Positions 23,565-32,153 of a stretch of DNA of 64,000 nt are shown here, piece by piece. Every line of letters begins with the position of its first letter. Position 1 is the first letter of the stretch. The notes under the pieces are model-generated. The model searched no databases and was not told where the DNA came from. It saw only the letters and a list, made by a program, of their open reading frames with translations. The DNA comes from Streptomyces eurocidicus (GTDB lineage Bacteria > Actinomycetota > Actinomycetes > Streptomycetales > Streptomycetaceae). The stretch is taken from contig NZ_LGUI01000002.1 in assembly GCF_002891295.1 (NCBI RefSeq), positions 744,001 to 808,000 of the forward strand. Reading direction: 5' to 3'. Both the position numbers and the translations under genes were made by a program.

Positions 23565-24896
23565 GTGACCGAAGCCCACTCCCGGACCCCCACCCCCACC
23601 CCCGGCGAAGCGCAGGCACAGGGCCCGCCCCACGCCGGAACCGAGCAGGACGTCCTCCGCCTCTACCGCGCCCACCTCAGCAAGGGCAGGGCCACCCTGG
23701 CCGAACTCTTCGGCGGCCATATGGAGGTGGCCTCCGAAGGGGCCTGGCTGCGCACCGCCGACGGCGCGAACTTCCTCAACTGCGGCGGCTACGGCGTCTT
23801 CATCACCGGCGCCCGCCACCCCCTGGTGACGGAGGCGGTGCGGCGCCAGCTGGATACGCACCCCACGGCCACCCGCATCCTGCTGGAGCCGACGGTGGCC
23901 CACGCCGCCGAGGCCCTGGTCTCGGTGACCCCGGCCGGGCTGGACCGCGTGCACTTCAGCCTCTCCGGCGCCGAGGCCGTGGAGACCGCGCTCAAGCTGG
24001 CCCGCGCCGGAGGGCGCAGGCGGACGGTGGCCATGACCGGCGGCTACCACGGCAAGACCCTCGGCGCGTTGTCGGCGACGGCCAAGGAGGTCTACCAGGC
24101 GCCCTTCCGGCCCCTGCTCGCCGATGTCGCGCACGTGCCCTACGGCGACGCCGACGCCCTGGCGAAGGAGCTGGCCGGGCACCCCGGCGAGGTGTGCGTC
24201 CTCGTCGAGCCGGTACAGGGGGAAGGCGGCGTGGTGGTCCCGCCGGACGGCTATCTGCGCCGCGTCGAGTCGCTGGTGCGGGAGTACGGCGGGCTGCTGG
24301 TCCTCGACGAGGTGCAGACCGGTCTGGGCCGCCTCGGGCACTGGTGGGGCGCCGACGCCGAGGGCGTCAGGCCCGACATCCTGCTGGCCGGCAAGGCCCT
24401 GGGCGGCGGCGTCGTCCCGGTCTCGGCGACCGTCGCCACCCGCGAGACCTTCCGGCCCTTCGACAAGGACCCCTACATCCACACCTCCACCTTCTCGGGC
24501 CAGCCGGTGCTCATGGCCGCCGTCCAGGGCGTCATCCGGGCCATCCGGGAGGAGGACCTGATCACCCGGGCGAGGGAGCTCGGCGCACGCCTCCTGCCGG
24601 GGATCAAGGAGGTCGTCGGGGCGACCCTGGGCGACGGGCTCGCGGTGGAGGTACGCGGCCGTGGACTCCTCATCGGCGTCGAGCTCGCCGAGCCCGGCCT
24701 CGCCGGCGAACTGCTCATGGAGCTCTTCAACCGGCGGGTCATCGCCAATCACTCCATGATCGGCAGCTCGGTCGTACGGTTCACCCCGCCCGCCACGCTC
24801 ACCGACCGCGAGGCGGACTTCCTGCTGGACTCCCTCGACCGGGCGTGCCGCGCCCTGCGCTCGGGCGCGACGACGATGCCGGAAGGGAGACGCTGA
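23565..24896 (+). CDS. Class III (omega) aminotransferase, PLP-dependent
   Basis: The 443-residue fold type I transaminase has the cofactor marks GAEAVETALKLAR, MTGGYHGKTLGALS, LDEVQTGLGR (Asp to the pyridine N) and the Schiff-base Lys in ILLAGKALGGG. It is close in layout to diaminobutyrate or polyketide-tailoring transaminases and should move an amino group onto an aldehyde or ketone. GTG start behind AAGGG. It follows the aldehyde dehydrogenase-like gene by 160 bp and is followed one base later by an SRPBCC gene, so the aldehyde product of the first enzyme is a natural amine acceptor here. Substrate inferred only from context. Confidence 0.9.
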   Translation: MTEAHSRTPTPTPGEAQAQGPPHAGTEQDVLRLYRAHLSKGRATLAELFGGHMEVASEGAWLRTADGANFLNCGGYGVFITGARHPLVTEAVRRQLDTHPTATRILLEPTVAHAAEALVSVTPAGLDRVHFSLSGAEAVETALKLARAGGRRRTVAMTGGYHGKTLGALSATAKEVYQAPFRPLLADVAHVPYGDADALAKELAGHPGEVCVLVEPVQGEGGVVVPPDGYLRRVESLVREYGGLLVLDEVQTGLGRLGHWWGADAEGVRPDILLAGKALGGGVVPVSATVATRETFRPFDKDPYIHTSTFSGQPVLMAAVQGVIRAIREEDLITRARELGARLLPGIKEVVGATLGDGLAVEVRGRGLLIGVELAEPGLAGELLMELFNRRVIANHSMIGSSVVRFTPPATLTDREADFLLDSLDRACRALRSGATTMPEGRR

Positions 24897-24897
24897 C

Positions 24898-25425
24898 ATG
24901 CGGCGCGTGGAACTGGAGGCGACGGTACGCGGCGAGAAGGCCCGGGAGGTCTTCGACGCCCTGCTCGCCTGGGAGCGCTACCCCGAACTCGCGCCCCACG
25001 TAAGGGCGACGACCGTGCACCGCAGCGTGCCCGGCGAGGGCGGCAGCTCCAGCTGGGAGCTCTACTTCCGCAGCGGGCTGCTGTCCTGGTCGGAGGAGGA
25101 GTCCTTCGACCCCGGCGCGCTGCGGATCGGGTTCGAGCAGACGCACGGGGACTTCGACGAGTTCCGCGGCACATGGCAGCTGCGGCAGGACGCCGGCGAC
25201 GTCCATGTGCGCTTCGACGCCGAGTTCGACTTCGGCATCCCGAGCATGGAGGGGATCCTCGACCCGATCGCGGAGCGTGTCATCAAGGAGACGGTCGCCT
25301 GGGCGGTGACCGGTCTCTTCCCCGACGTCACGCACCAGGAACGGCTGTCGCCGCGGCCACCGGAGAGGAACGATTCCGCAGTGCCGGCTCCGGACGAGAA
25401 CGCCGAGAACACCCCCGAGGGATGA
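24898..25425 (+). CDS. SRPBCC-family protein (polyketide cyclase/Coq10-like)
   Basis: The 175-residue protein has the START/SRPBCC fold: ARVFDALLAWERYPELAPHV-like opening (EVFDALLAWERYPEL), a long beta sheet with WELYFRSGLLSWSEEESF, and the C-terminal amphipathic helix DPIAERVIKETVAWAVTGLF. These proteins bind hydrophobic chains and may cyclise or chaperone polyketides or lipids. The ATG is one base after the aminotransferase stop, so it is translationally coupled. The last 30 residues are a charged tail. Likely acts on the same ACP-linked chain. Confidence 0.8.
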   Translation: MRRVELEATVRGEKAREVFDALLAWERYPELAPHVRATTVHRSVPGEGGSSSWELYFRSGLLSWSEEESFDPGALRIGFEQTHGDFDEFRGTWQLRQDAGDVHVRFDAEFDFGIPSMEGILDPIAERVIKETVAWAVTGLFPDVTHQERLSPRPPERNDSAVPAPDENAENTPEG

Positions 25426-25428
25426 GTC

Positions 25429-25953
25429 ATGGACCAGGCAAACCCGTTCGACACCCCCACCACCGCCAAACTGCACCGCTCGGAATACCTCGTCGGCTTC
25501 GCCGTCACCACCGGCCTGATCATCGCGCACGCGGGCGAGATCCGCTGGGGACCGGCCGTCGCGCTGTTCCTCTACATCGACCTCGTCGGCTACATCCCCG
25601 GCGCGATCGCCTACCGCCGCAGCCCCGACAAGGAGATCTCCAAGGTCTACTACGTCCTCTACAACACCATGCACAGCCTGGTCACACAGGGCGCGGTCGC
25701 CGCCCTGTGGATCTGGCTGATCGGCCCCGAGTGGGCGCTGCTGCTGCTTCCCTGGCACCTCTTCGGCGACCGCGGGCTGTTCGGCAACTTCTACAAACCC
25801 TTCGGCATGCACTTCGAGCCCGTACCCGAGCCCGGTTACCGCGAGCTGCTCGCGGGGCTGCGGGGGCCGCTCCTGGCCCGCGCCGTCCCCCAGCACGGCA
25901 AGAAGGACGGGAAGGGGCGGCGACCGCGGCCGACGGTCGGCGCCAACCCGTGA
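25429..25953 (+). CDS. Integral membrane protein of unknown function
   Basis: The 174-residue protein has about four membrane segments: YLVGFAVTTGLIIAHA, AVALFLYIDLVGYIPG, HSLVTQGAVAALWIWLIG and WALLLLPWHLF. Conserved-looking polar spots include IDLVGYIPGAIAYRR, YNTMHSL and LFGDRGLFGNFYKPFG. It ends in a basic tail. Not assigned by me to a known enzyme family; the His, Asp and Tyr residues within the membrane leave room for a lipid-modifying activity or a transport role. It starts four bases after the SRPBCC stop and is followed by the acyl carrier protein gene. Confidence 0.75.
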   Translation: MDQANPFDTPTTAKLHRSEYLVGFAVTTGLIIAHAGEIRWGPAVALFLYIDLVGYIPGAIAYRRSPDKEISKVYYVLYNTMHSLVTQGAVAALWIWLIGPEWALLLLPWHLFGDRGLFGNFYKPFGMHFEPVPEPGYRELLAGLRGPLLARAVPQHGKKDGKGRRPRPTVGANP

Positions 25954-26023
25954 CCCCGTCCCCCTTCCGTACGGGCGGCCGGCCGCGCCGCCCGCCCCCC
26001 GACCACCCCGGAAAGGACGCCGG

Positions 26024-26302
26024 ATGCGTGACGAGGCGCTGTACGAAGCACTCAGGGACATCCTGGCCGGAAAGCTGCACGTGGACCCGGACCTCATCAC
26101 CTACGACGCCACCCCCGAGGAGATCGAGCTCGACTCGCTCGCGCTCGTCGAGCTGTCCCTCGTCCTGGAGACGGAGTTCGGCATCCGGATCAGCGAGGAC
26201 GACCTCGCCGGGGCCCCGACCGTCGGAGCCGTCGTCCGCCTGATGGCGGCACAGGGCGCCGCCGTCGCGCCGCCGGGATCCGCCGCGGACTCCGACCGGT
26301 AG
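26024..26302 (+). CDS. Acyl carrier protein
   Basis: The 92-residue four-helix carrier protein has the phosphopantetheine Ser at residue 38 in IELDSLALVELSL. This is the usual DSL motif, followed by FGIRISEDDLAGAPTVGAVV. GGAAAGGA lies before the ATG. It ends a five-gene operon without any ketosynthase or adenylation gene, so its acyl chain must be loaded by an enzyme from elsewhere, or this is a stand-alone carrier for a small precursor. It converges with the peptidoglycan-binding protein gene, with 20 bp between stops. Confidence 0.92.
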   Translation: MRDEALYEALRDILAGKLHVDPDLITYDATPEEIELDSLALVELSLVLETEFGIRISEDDLAGAPTVGAVVRLMAAQGAAVAPPGSAADSDR

Positions 26303-26322
26303 CCCCGCGCCCGCCCTTGCGG

Positions 26323-26706
26323 TCAGGGGTGCAGGGCGGCCCAGGTGTTGGGGCCCACGAACCCGTCGGCGGTCAGCCCGACCGACTGCTGGAAGTCCTT
26401 GACGGCGGCCAGCGTCGCCTCGCCGAAGATCTTGTCGGGGACGACGTTCCGGTAGCCGTAGACCTTGTTGAGGACGCACTGCGCGTGCCCCACCGCGTCG
26501 TTGGCATGCCCCTTGCCGAGCTCCGGGTGGGTGCCGGTGTAGGGGCAGAGGCGCCACTCGCCGTTCACACCGTTGCGCACCTGCTCCCGGGCGGCGGCCG
26601 CAGGCACGGCGCGCGCGGTGTCACCGGGCCCGAGGAGCGGAGCGAGTGACAGCACGCTGCCGAGCAGGGCCGCCGAGACGAGTGCGTGACGTCGTCCTGA
26701 TGCCAT
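26323..26706 (-). CDS. Secreted peptidoglycan-binding domain protein
   Basis: The 127-residue precursor has a signal peptide (ALVSAALLGSVLSLAPLLGP). A single PG_binding_1 domain covers about residues 65-125: HAQCVLNKVYGYRN, IFGEATLAAVKDFQQSVGL and TADGFVGPNTWAALHP. It should bind cell-wall peptidoglycan, and no catalytic domain is attached. Third gene of a leftward operon after two paralogous four-Cys secreted proteins (68 bp after the second), which suggests that those also work at or in the cell wall. Confidence 0.88.
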   Translation of the reverse strand: MASGRRHALVSAALLGSVLSLAPLLGPGDTARAVPAAAAREQVRNGVNGEWRLCPYTGTHPELGKGHANDAVGHAQCVLNKVYGYRNVVPDKIFGEATLAAVKDFQQSVGLTADGFVGPNTWAALHP

Positions 26707-26774
26707 GACGGGAACTCCCGGACTGTGGGGACGGTGGGGTGAAGGGGGCCCGCTGAGGGCCCGCGGTCCGAAGG

Positions 26775-27221
26775 TCAGACCCAGGAGCACCGGGGGAGGC
26801 CCGGGTACGGGTGCCGTGGCGTCTGCACGACCCGGGCGGGGACGACGCCCCACGCCTTGAGCCCGGGCTGGGTCACCACCTCGTCCCCCTGCGTGTAATA
26901 CCAGACCCTGGTCTGGCCCGGCGGGGCCTCACCCTCCGTCCAGCACACGAACCAGCTCGGCGACAGCTTGAGCCTGCCGGTGACCGGCGCGTTGAAGGCG
27001 GACCGCCCGAGGACGTCCGCGCCGAGGTTGTCGCAGAACAGGTCCAGCGTGAAGACGTTGCCCAGGTTGTCCTGGTGCCGCTGGTTCCGCGGCCCGCACG
27101 TGGCCGTGGCGTCCTGCCCGCCGGTGCTCTCCGCCACCACGGCGGGGGAGCCGGCGGCGAGGAGCCCCAGGGACAGCGCGGCCGCCGGCCACGCCCGCCG
27201 GCTTCCGGTCCTCGTACGCAT
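26775..27221 (-). CDS. Small secreted four-Cys protein, paralog E of five
   Basis: The 148-residue precursor has a signal peptide (AWPAAALSLGLLAAGSPAVV). The core has ATCGPRNQ, HQDNLGNVFTLDLFCDN, SPSWFVCWTEGEAPPG, VWYYTQGDEVV and PYPGLPRCSW. It is closest to paralog C in the other cluster (both have LGN-x-FT-x-DL). ATG at 27221, one base after the stop of paralog D, so the two are coupled. Function unknown. Confidence 0.8.
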   Translation of the reverse strand: MRTRTGSRRAWPAAALSLGLLAAGSPAVVAESTGGQDATATCGPRNQRHQDNLGNVFTLDLFCDNLGADVLGRSAFNAPVTGRLKLSPSWFVCWTEGEAPPGQTRVWYYTQGDEVVTQPGLKAWGVVPARVVQTPRHPYPGLPRCSWV

Positions 27222-27222
27222 C

Positions 27223-27720
27223 TCAACCCCCGGGAGCCGTCGACGCCTTCGACCAGCTGCACCGCGCCAGCCCCGGGACGGGGTGCCTCGTCACCTGGAG
27301 CTCGGCCGCCGGGAGGTAACCCCAGCCCTTGGTGCGCTTGTTGCCGGACACGGTGTCGGCCTGCGTGTAGTACCAGATGTCACTGCCCTGCTGGGGGGTG
27401 CCGGGCTTCCAGCACACGAACCAGCTCGGCGAGAAGGCCATCCGCCCGTTGACCGGGCTCTGGGTCGTGGACTGGACCCGGGTGTTGACGAGGTTGTGCG
27501 GGCACACCACGTCCCCGAGGAAGTTCATCGGGGTCCAGTCCGTGTGCCGTACGTCGGGCCTGACCTGGCACTCGGCGGCGGGCGCGGACGCGCCGGAGGC
27601 CGGGGAGGAGGGCGGCGCGACCGGCAGCACCGCGCCTCCCGCGACGGCGGCGACGACCACGGCCCGGCGTACCCCGCGGCCCGGCACGCGGCTTCGGTGT
27701 CCTTCGCGTCTGACGGCCAT
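27223..27720 (-). CDS. Small secreted four-Cys protein, paralog D of five
   Basis: The 165-residue precursor has a basic twin-Arg-like start and a hydrophobic stretch (RAVVVAAVAGGAVLPVAPPS). The core has AECQVRPDV, HTDWTPMNFLGDVVCPHN, SPSWFVCWKPGTPQQG, IWYYTQAD, KGWGYLPAAEL and PVPGLARCSW. It is closest to paralog A (HIDWTGM versus HTDWTPM). It begins 144 bp after the second AfsR-like gene on the same strand. Function unknown. Confidence 0.8.
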   Translation of the reverse strand: MAVRREGHRSRVPGRGVRRAVVVAAVAGGAVLPVAPPSSPASGASAPAAECQVRPDVRHTDWTPMNFLGDVVCPHNLVNTRVQSTTQSPVNGRMAFSPSWFVCWKPGTPQQGSDIWYYTQADTVSGNKRTKGWGYLPAAELQVTRHPVPGLARCSWSKASTAPGG

Positions 27721-27864
27721 GTCCGCTCCCGGTGAATCGGCGACCCATGAACGGCTGCCGGGCGCCGCCCGGCCGGACCGATACTGGCAGGGCGGTGTGA
27801 AGCCCGCCTGACATCCCGCTGACGGGCCTTCGCCCGCCCGGCGGCGGCCGCCCGGCGGGCGTCG

Positions 27865-30816
27865 TCACCGCAGGGACCGCTCCGCCAGCAGCCCCTGGAC
27901 CTCGGTCCGTTCGGCCGCGCCCAGCCGTTCGTACGTGGCGAGCGCCTCCCGCCAGCACGCCCGTGCCCGGTCCTCCTGCCCGACCGGCCCGAGCGCGTGG
28001 CCCAGCAGTGTCAGGACGTGGGCGCTCCGCAGGTCGTCGCCCAGGTCGCGGAGGACGGTCAGGGCGAGCTCGGCGTGCCGGGCCGCCGCGGCGGGGTCGC
28101 CGGTCGCGAGGTGCGCCACGGTGAGGCGCCAGGCGGTCATGCCCTCCCACCAGCGCTGCCGGCCGGCCTGGAAGACCGCGAGCGCGTCGGTGAGGCTCCG
28201 CACGGCCTCGGCCGGGCGACCGCTCTCGGTGAGGGCGATGCCGTAGGCGTAGAGGGCGTTGGCCCGCCGCCAGGACGGGCCCGCGGCCTCGTAGCGGGCG
28301 AGCGCCCGCTCGGCGAGGTCCGCCGCGAGACCGGGGCGGCCCATGTCCAGGTACGCGCGGGAGAGGTTGCTCAGCGCGCTGGCCTCGCCCGGCAGGTTCC
28401 GGTCGGCGCGGAACGCGCGGAGCGCGGTCGCCAGGTGGCCCGCCGCCTCCTCGGGGCGCTTCCGCCAGGTGGCGAGGGAGCCGCGGAGGTTCGCCGCCTG
28501 GCAGAAGGCCAGCGGGTCCGCCGTGGCGTCCCCCAGGAGTACGGCCCGCCGGGCGTGCTCCTCGGCCTGGGCGAACCGCGCGGTCAGGCCGTGGTGGTAC
28601 GCCAGGATCGTGTGCGCGCGGCCCTCGGCCCGGCGGTCGCGGGCCTCCCGCGCGGCGGCCAGGACGGCGTCGGCCACCTGGCCGAACAGCCTTCGCCCCA
28701 TGCCGTTCTCGGCCAGGTCCTTCACCACGAACAGCAGGTCGACGGAGCGCCGCAGACCGTCGCCGGACGCCTGCTGCCGGACACAGGCCAGGAGACAGGA
28801 GACCTCGGTGAGGAGCCAGTCGGTCGCCGAACGGCTGTCGGGGAAGGAGAGCCCGGGCGCCGGGACCGGTTCCAGGTGGGCACCGAGCCGGTCGCCCGGC
28901 CGGTCGAGGGCGTAACCGCCCGCGGCCGTCGCCAGGTAGAAGTCGAGGAGCCGGGACATGGCGGCGTCGAGCCCGGAGCGCGGCTCCTCGCGTTCGGCCC
29001 GGGCGCGCGCGTAGAGGCGTACGAGGTCGTGGAGGCGGTAGCGGCCCGGTGCGGCGGATTCCAGGAGCGAGGTGTCGACGAGGGACTCCAGGACGTCCTC
29101 GGCGTCGTCGGTGCCGAGGTCCAGGAGGGCGGCCGCGGCGGGGAGGGAGAGGTCGGGCCCGTCCGGCAGGCCGAGGAGCCGGAAGGCGCGGGCCTGGCCC
29201 GGTTCGAGGTGGTGGTAGCCCAGGTCGAAGGTGGCCTCGATGGCGAGGTCGCCGGCTTGGAGCTCGTCGAGGCGGCGGCGCTCGTCGGCGAGCCTGCGGG
29301 CGAGGTGGGCGACGGTCCACGTGGCGCGGGCGGCCAGCCGGGCGGCGGCGATGCGGATGGCCAGCGGCAGGAAGCCGCAGGCGGCGACGGTGCCGAGGGC
29401 CGCCTCGCGCTCCACGCCCGCCCGCTCGGCGCCGACGATGTCGGTGAAGAGGGCGAGCGCCTCGTCCGGGTTCATCACGTCCAGGTCCAGGAGGCGCACG
29501 TTCTCCAGGTCGAACAGCCGGGCGCGGCTGGTGACGATCGCCGCGCACCTCTCCGCCCCGGGCAGCAGGGGGCGGACCTGGGCGGCGTCGCGGGCGTTGT
29601 CGAGGAGGACGAGCACGCGCCGGTCCGCGAGGAAGGAGCGGTAGAGGGCCGCGCGCTCCTCCGTGTTCCCCGGGATCGAGGAGTCGGCCGCGCCCAGGGC
29701 GCGCAGGAACGCGCCGAGCACCGCGTCGGGCTCCGCCGGGCCCGGCCCGGCGCCCTGGAGGTCGACGTAGAGCTGGCCGTCCGGGAAGTGGTGCCGGACG
29801 GCGTGGGCCACGTGGACGGCCAGGCTGGTCTTGCCGACGCCGCCGATCCCGGCGACGGCCGAGACCGCGGGCGCGCCGCCGCGGGCCTCGGTCACCTGCG
29901 ACCGGAGCGCGGCCGCCAGGGCCGCGCGGCCGGTGAAGTGGGCGACGGGCGCGGGCAGCTGGGCGGGCCGTACGAACAGGTGGCCGCCCTGTGCGGGGTC
30001 CGGTACGGCGGCGAGGTCGGTGTCGGCTTGGAGGATGCGTTGCTGGAGTTCGGAGAGTTCGGGGCAGGGGTCGACGCCGAGTTCGTCGGCGAGGAGGCGG
30101 CGGGTGTCGGCGTAGACGGCGAGGGCTTCGGCTTGGCGGCCGCTGCGGTAGAGGGCGAGCATGAGGAGTTCGCGGAGGCGTTCGCGGAGGGGGTGGGCGG
30201 CGGTGAGGGCGGTGAGTTCGGCGACGGCTTCGGCGTGGGCGCCGACTTCGAGGTCGAGGTCGAGGCGGGTTTCGAGGAGGGTGAGGCGCCATTCTTCGAG
30301 GCGTGTGCGCTGGGTTTCGGCGAAGGGGCCGGGGAGTCCGGCGAGGGGTTCGCCGTCCCAGAGGTCGAGGGCTTCGTTGATGAGTTCGCGGGCGCGGGTG
30401 CGGTCGCCGGTGGTGCGGGCTTTTTCGGCGTGGGTGGCGAGGTGTTCGGCGCGGTCGGTGTCGAGGCAGCCGTGGCCGGTGCGTATGGCGTAGCCGCCGG
30501 ATTCGCTGATGAGGGTGTCGGCGTCGGGGCCGAAGGCTTTGCGTAGTCGTGAGGCGTAGGTGCGCAGTGCCGCGAGGGCGGCGTGGGGTGGTTCGTCGCC
30601 CCAGAGGGCGTCCACCAGCTCGGGTGCGGTGGCGGTGCGTCCGCCGCGCAGCAGCAGCGCGGCCAGGAGTGCGCGCTGCTGGGGCGAACCGGTGTGGAGG
30701 AGCTCCCCACCGCGCCGGGCCCGCACGGGCCCGAGCACGGAGAACAGGAGCGGCGGCCGTACGGGGGCGGCCGCCGGCGCGGCGCGGCCGGGGGCGTCGG
30801 GTGCGGTGTTGGTCAC
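27865..30816 (-). CDS. AfsR/SARP-family regulator: winged helix, BTAD, NB-ARC, TPR (second copy)
   Basis: The 983-residue protein has the same domain order as the AfsR-like gene ending at 16712: winged helix (about 25-105), BTAD (about 110-260), NB-ARC with Walker A AGIGGVGKTSLAVHVAHAVR (about 325) and Walker B RRVLVLLDNA, winged-helix linker, then TPR repeats. Start is GTG. Codon use is odd between about 30040 and 30560 (residues about 85-260): Glu is nearly all GAA and Leu mostly CTC, whereas the rest prefers GAG and mixes CTG, which points to recombination inside the gene. It sits just upstream of the second paralog operon, mirroring the first cluster. Confidence 0.88.
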   Translation of the reverse strand: MTNTAPDAPGRAAPAAAPVRPPLLFSVLGPVRARRGGELLHTGSPQQRALLAALLLRGGRTATAPELVDALWGDEPPHAALAALRTYASRLRKAFGPDADTLISESGGYAIRTGHGCLDTDRAEHLATHAEKARTTGDRTRARELINEALDLWDGEPLAGLPGPFAETQRTRLEEWRLTLLETRLDLDLEVGAHAEAVAELTALTAAHPLRERLRELLMLALYRSGRQAEALAVYADTRRLLADELGVDPCPELSELQQRILQADTDLAAVPDPAQGGHLFVRPAQLPAPVAHFTGRAALAAALRSQVTEARGGAPAVSAVAGIGGVGKTSLAVHVAHAVRHHFPDGQLYVDLQGAGPGPAEPDAVLGAFLRALGAADSSIPGNTEERAALYRSFLADRRVLVLLDNARDAAQVRPLLPGAERCAAIVTSRARLFDLENVRLLDLDVMNPDEALALFTDIVGAERAGVEREAALGTVAACGFLPLAIRIAAARLAARATWTVAHLARRLADERRRLDELQAGDLAIEATFDLGYHHLEPGQARAFRLLGLPDGPDLSLPAAAALLDLGTDDAEDVLESLVDTSLLESAAPGRYRLHDLVRLYARARAEREEPRSGLDAAMSRLLDFYLATAAGGYALDRPGDRLGAHLEPVPAPGLSFPDSRSATDWLLTEVSCLLACVRQQASGDGLRRSVDLLFVVKDLAENGMGRRLFGQVADAVLAAAREARDRRAEGRAHTILAYHHGLTARFAQAEEHARRAVLLGDATADPLAFCQAANLRGSLATWRKRPEEAAGHLATALRAFRADRNLPGEASALSNLSRAYLDMGRPGLAADLAERALARYEAAGPSWRRANALYAYGIALTESGRPAEAVRSLTDALAVFQAGRQRWWEGMTAWRLTVAHLATGDPAAAARHAELALTVLRDLGDDLRSAHVLTLLGHALGPVGQEDRARACWREALATYERLGAAERTEVQGLLAERSLR

Positions 30817-31003
30817 GAGTGGTTCCAGGGGTGGGGGACGGGTCCGGTCCGGGCCGGTCGCCGCTCCGGCGTAACCGGCGGCGGCCGGACCGGCTCACGT
30901 CCCCCGATCCTGTACCGTCCGGAGGGCTCCCGTCCGGTCCATTCCCGGTCATCTCGTGAGGTCGTGCGCCGTGTTCGCGGTGTGCTTCACCGGGCGCCCG
31001 TGG

Positions 31004-32062
31004 TCAGGCCGGCCTCGCCTCGATGAGCTGGAAGACGTTCGGCGGCGGCATGGGGGTGATGGCGTCGAGCCGGAACCCGCCGGCCGCGCACAGCCCGGCG
31101 AAGTCCGCCGCGGTGCGCTCCCTGCCGCCGACGTTCACGAGCATGTTGAGGTCGCTGAGGTAGGTCAGGTCGGGGGCCTCCGGGGACACGGTGGCCGGCA
31201 GGACCGGCTCGATGATCAGCAGGGTGCCGTCGGCCGGCACGACCTTCCTGATGTGCCGGAGGATGGTCGCGCACCGCTCGTCGTCCCAGTCGTGGATGAC
31301 GCTCTTCAGCATGTAGAGGTCACCGCCCGCGGGGGCCGAGGCGAAGAAGTCGCCGGTCTCCAGGGCGGTCCGGTCGGTGAGGCCCTCGCGGGCGAACCGC
31401 GCGGCGGCCTGGGCGAGCCCCTCGGCGGTGTCGTGGACGACGCCCCGGGTGCCGGGGTACGCGCGCAGGACGGCGGCGAGCAGGGTGCCGTCGCCGCCGC
31501 CCACGTCGACGACGGTGCCGAAGCGGCCGAAGTCGTAGTGGCCGGGGAGGGCCTCGGCGAGGAGCCGGGTGGCCTGGCTCATCGCCGTGTTGAACTCGGC
31601 GGACAGCTCGGGGTGGGCCCTGAGGTGGCCGAAGAAGTCGGTGCCGAAGACCGCGTCGAAGGAGGTCCGCCCGGTCCGTACGCTCTCCTCCAGGAGGTCC
31701 CAGCCGCGCAGCATCGCGGGGTCGGTGAACATCCGGGCCATGGCGAGCATGGTGCCCGGGGTGCCGGAGCGCAGCAGGTCGCCCGCCGCGGTCGTGGTGA
31801 AGGTGCCGGGGGCCGTCTCGTCCAGCAGCCGTAGCCCCGCCAGCGCCCGCAGCAGCCGGTGGGTGGCCTGTGGATGGGTGCCGAGGTCCTGGGCGAGGCC
31901 CTCGGCCGTCCGCTCGCCCGCCCCGATCCGGTCGAAGACCTCCAGCCGGACCGCGGTCCTCAGCAGCTGAGTGCCCATCTGCCCGAAGGCCAGCCGCGCG
32001 ACCGTGCCGCGCTCCTGCCAGCCCGCCGTCACGCGCTCCTCGCCGCTTCCCGCCCCGGTCAT
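31004..32062 (-). CDS. SAM-dependent O-methyltransferase (family 2)
   Basis: The 352-residue protein has an N-terminal dimerisation winged helix (about 20-110: LGTHPQATHRLLRALAGLRL). The SAM domain has motif I VVDVGGGDGTLLAAV, an acidic loop and the catalytic His-Asp pair in KSVIHDWDDERC. The C-terminus is YLSDLNMLVNVGGRERT. This is the acetylserotonin/polyketide O-methyltransferase type common in natural-product clusters; the acceptor is a phenol or enol. The ATG at 32062 is preceded by AAAGGGG. An iron box lies 92 bp upstream, so iron limitation may switch it on, for example to modify a siderophore-like or redox metabolite. Confidence 0.88.
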   Translation of the reverse strand: MTGAGSGEERVTAGWQERGTVARLAFGQMGTQLLRTAVRLEVFDRIGAGERTAEGLAQDLGTHPQATHRLLRALAGLRLLDETAPGTFTTTAAGDLLRSGTPGTMLAMARMFTDPAMLRGWDLLEESVRTGRTSFDAVFGTDFFGHLRAHPELSAEFNTAMSQATRLLAEALPGHYDFGRFGTVVDVGGGDGTLLAAVLRAYPGTRGVVHDTAEGLAQAAARFAREGLTDRTALETGDFFASAPAGGDLYMLKSVIHDWDDERCATILRHIRKVVPADGTLLIIEPVLPATVSPEAPDLTYLSDLNMLVNVGGRERTAADFAGLCAAGGFRLDAITPMPPPNVFQLIEARPA

Positions 32063-32153
32063 GTGCGACCCCTTTCGTCGTGGCGCCGTCCGGCGCCCCG
32101 CCACCTGCGCCCGGCATGCCGGAGGCCGGCGGGATGCGGCCGCCTCCGTATGG

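Noticed and set aside
27380-30952. 1190-codon open frame overlapping the second AfsR-like gene
   Set aside because: Alternate frame of the regulator gene with no domain, very high in Arg and Pro; the true frame has all expected domains.
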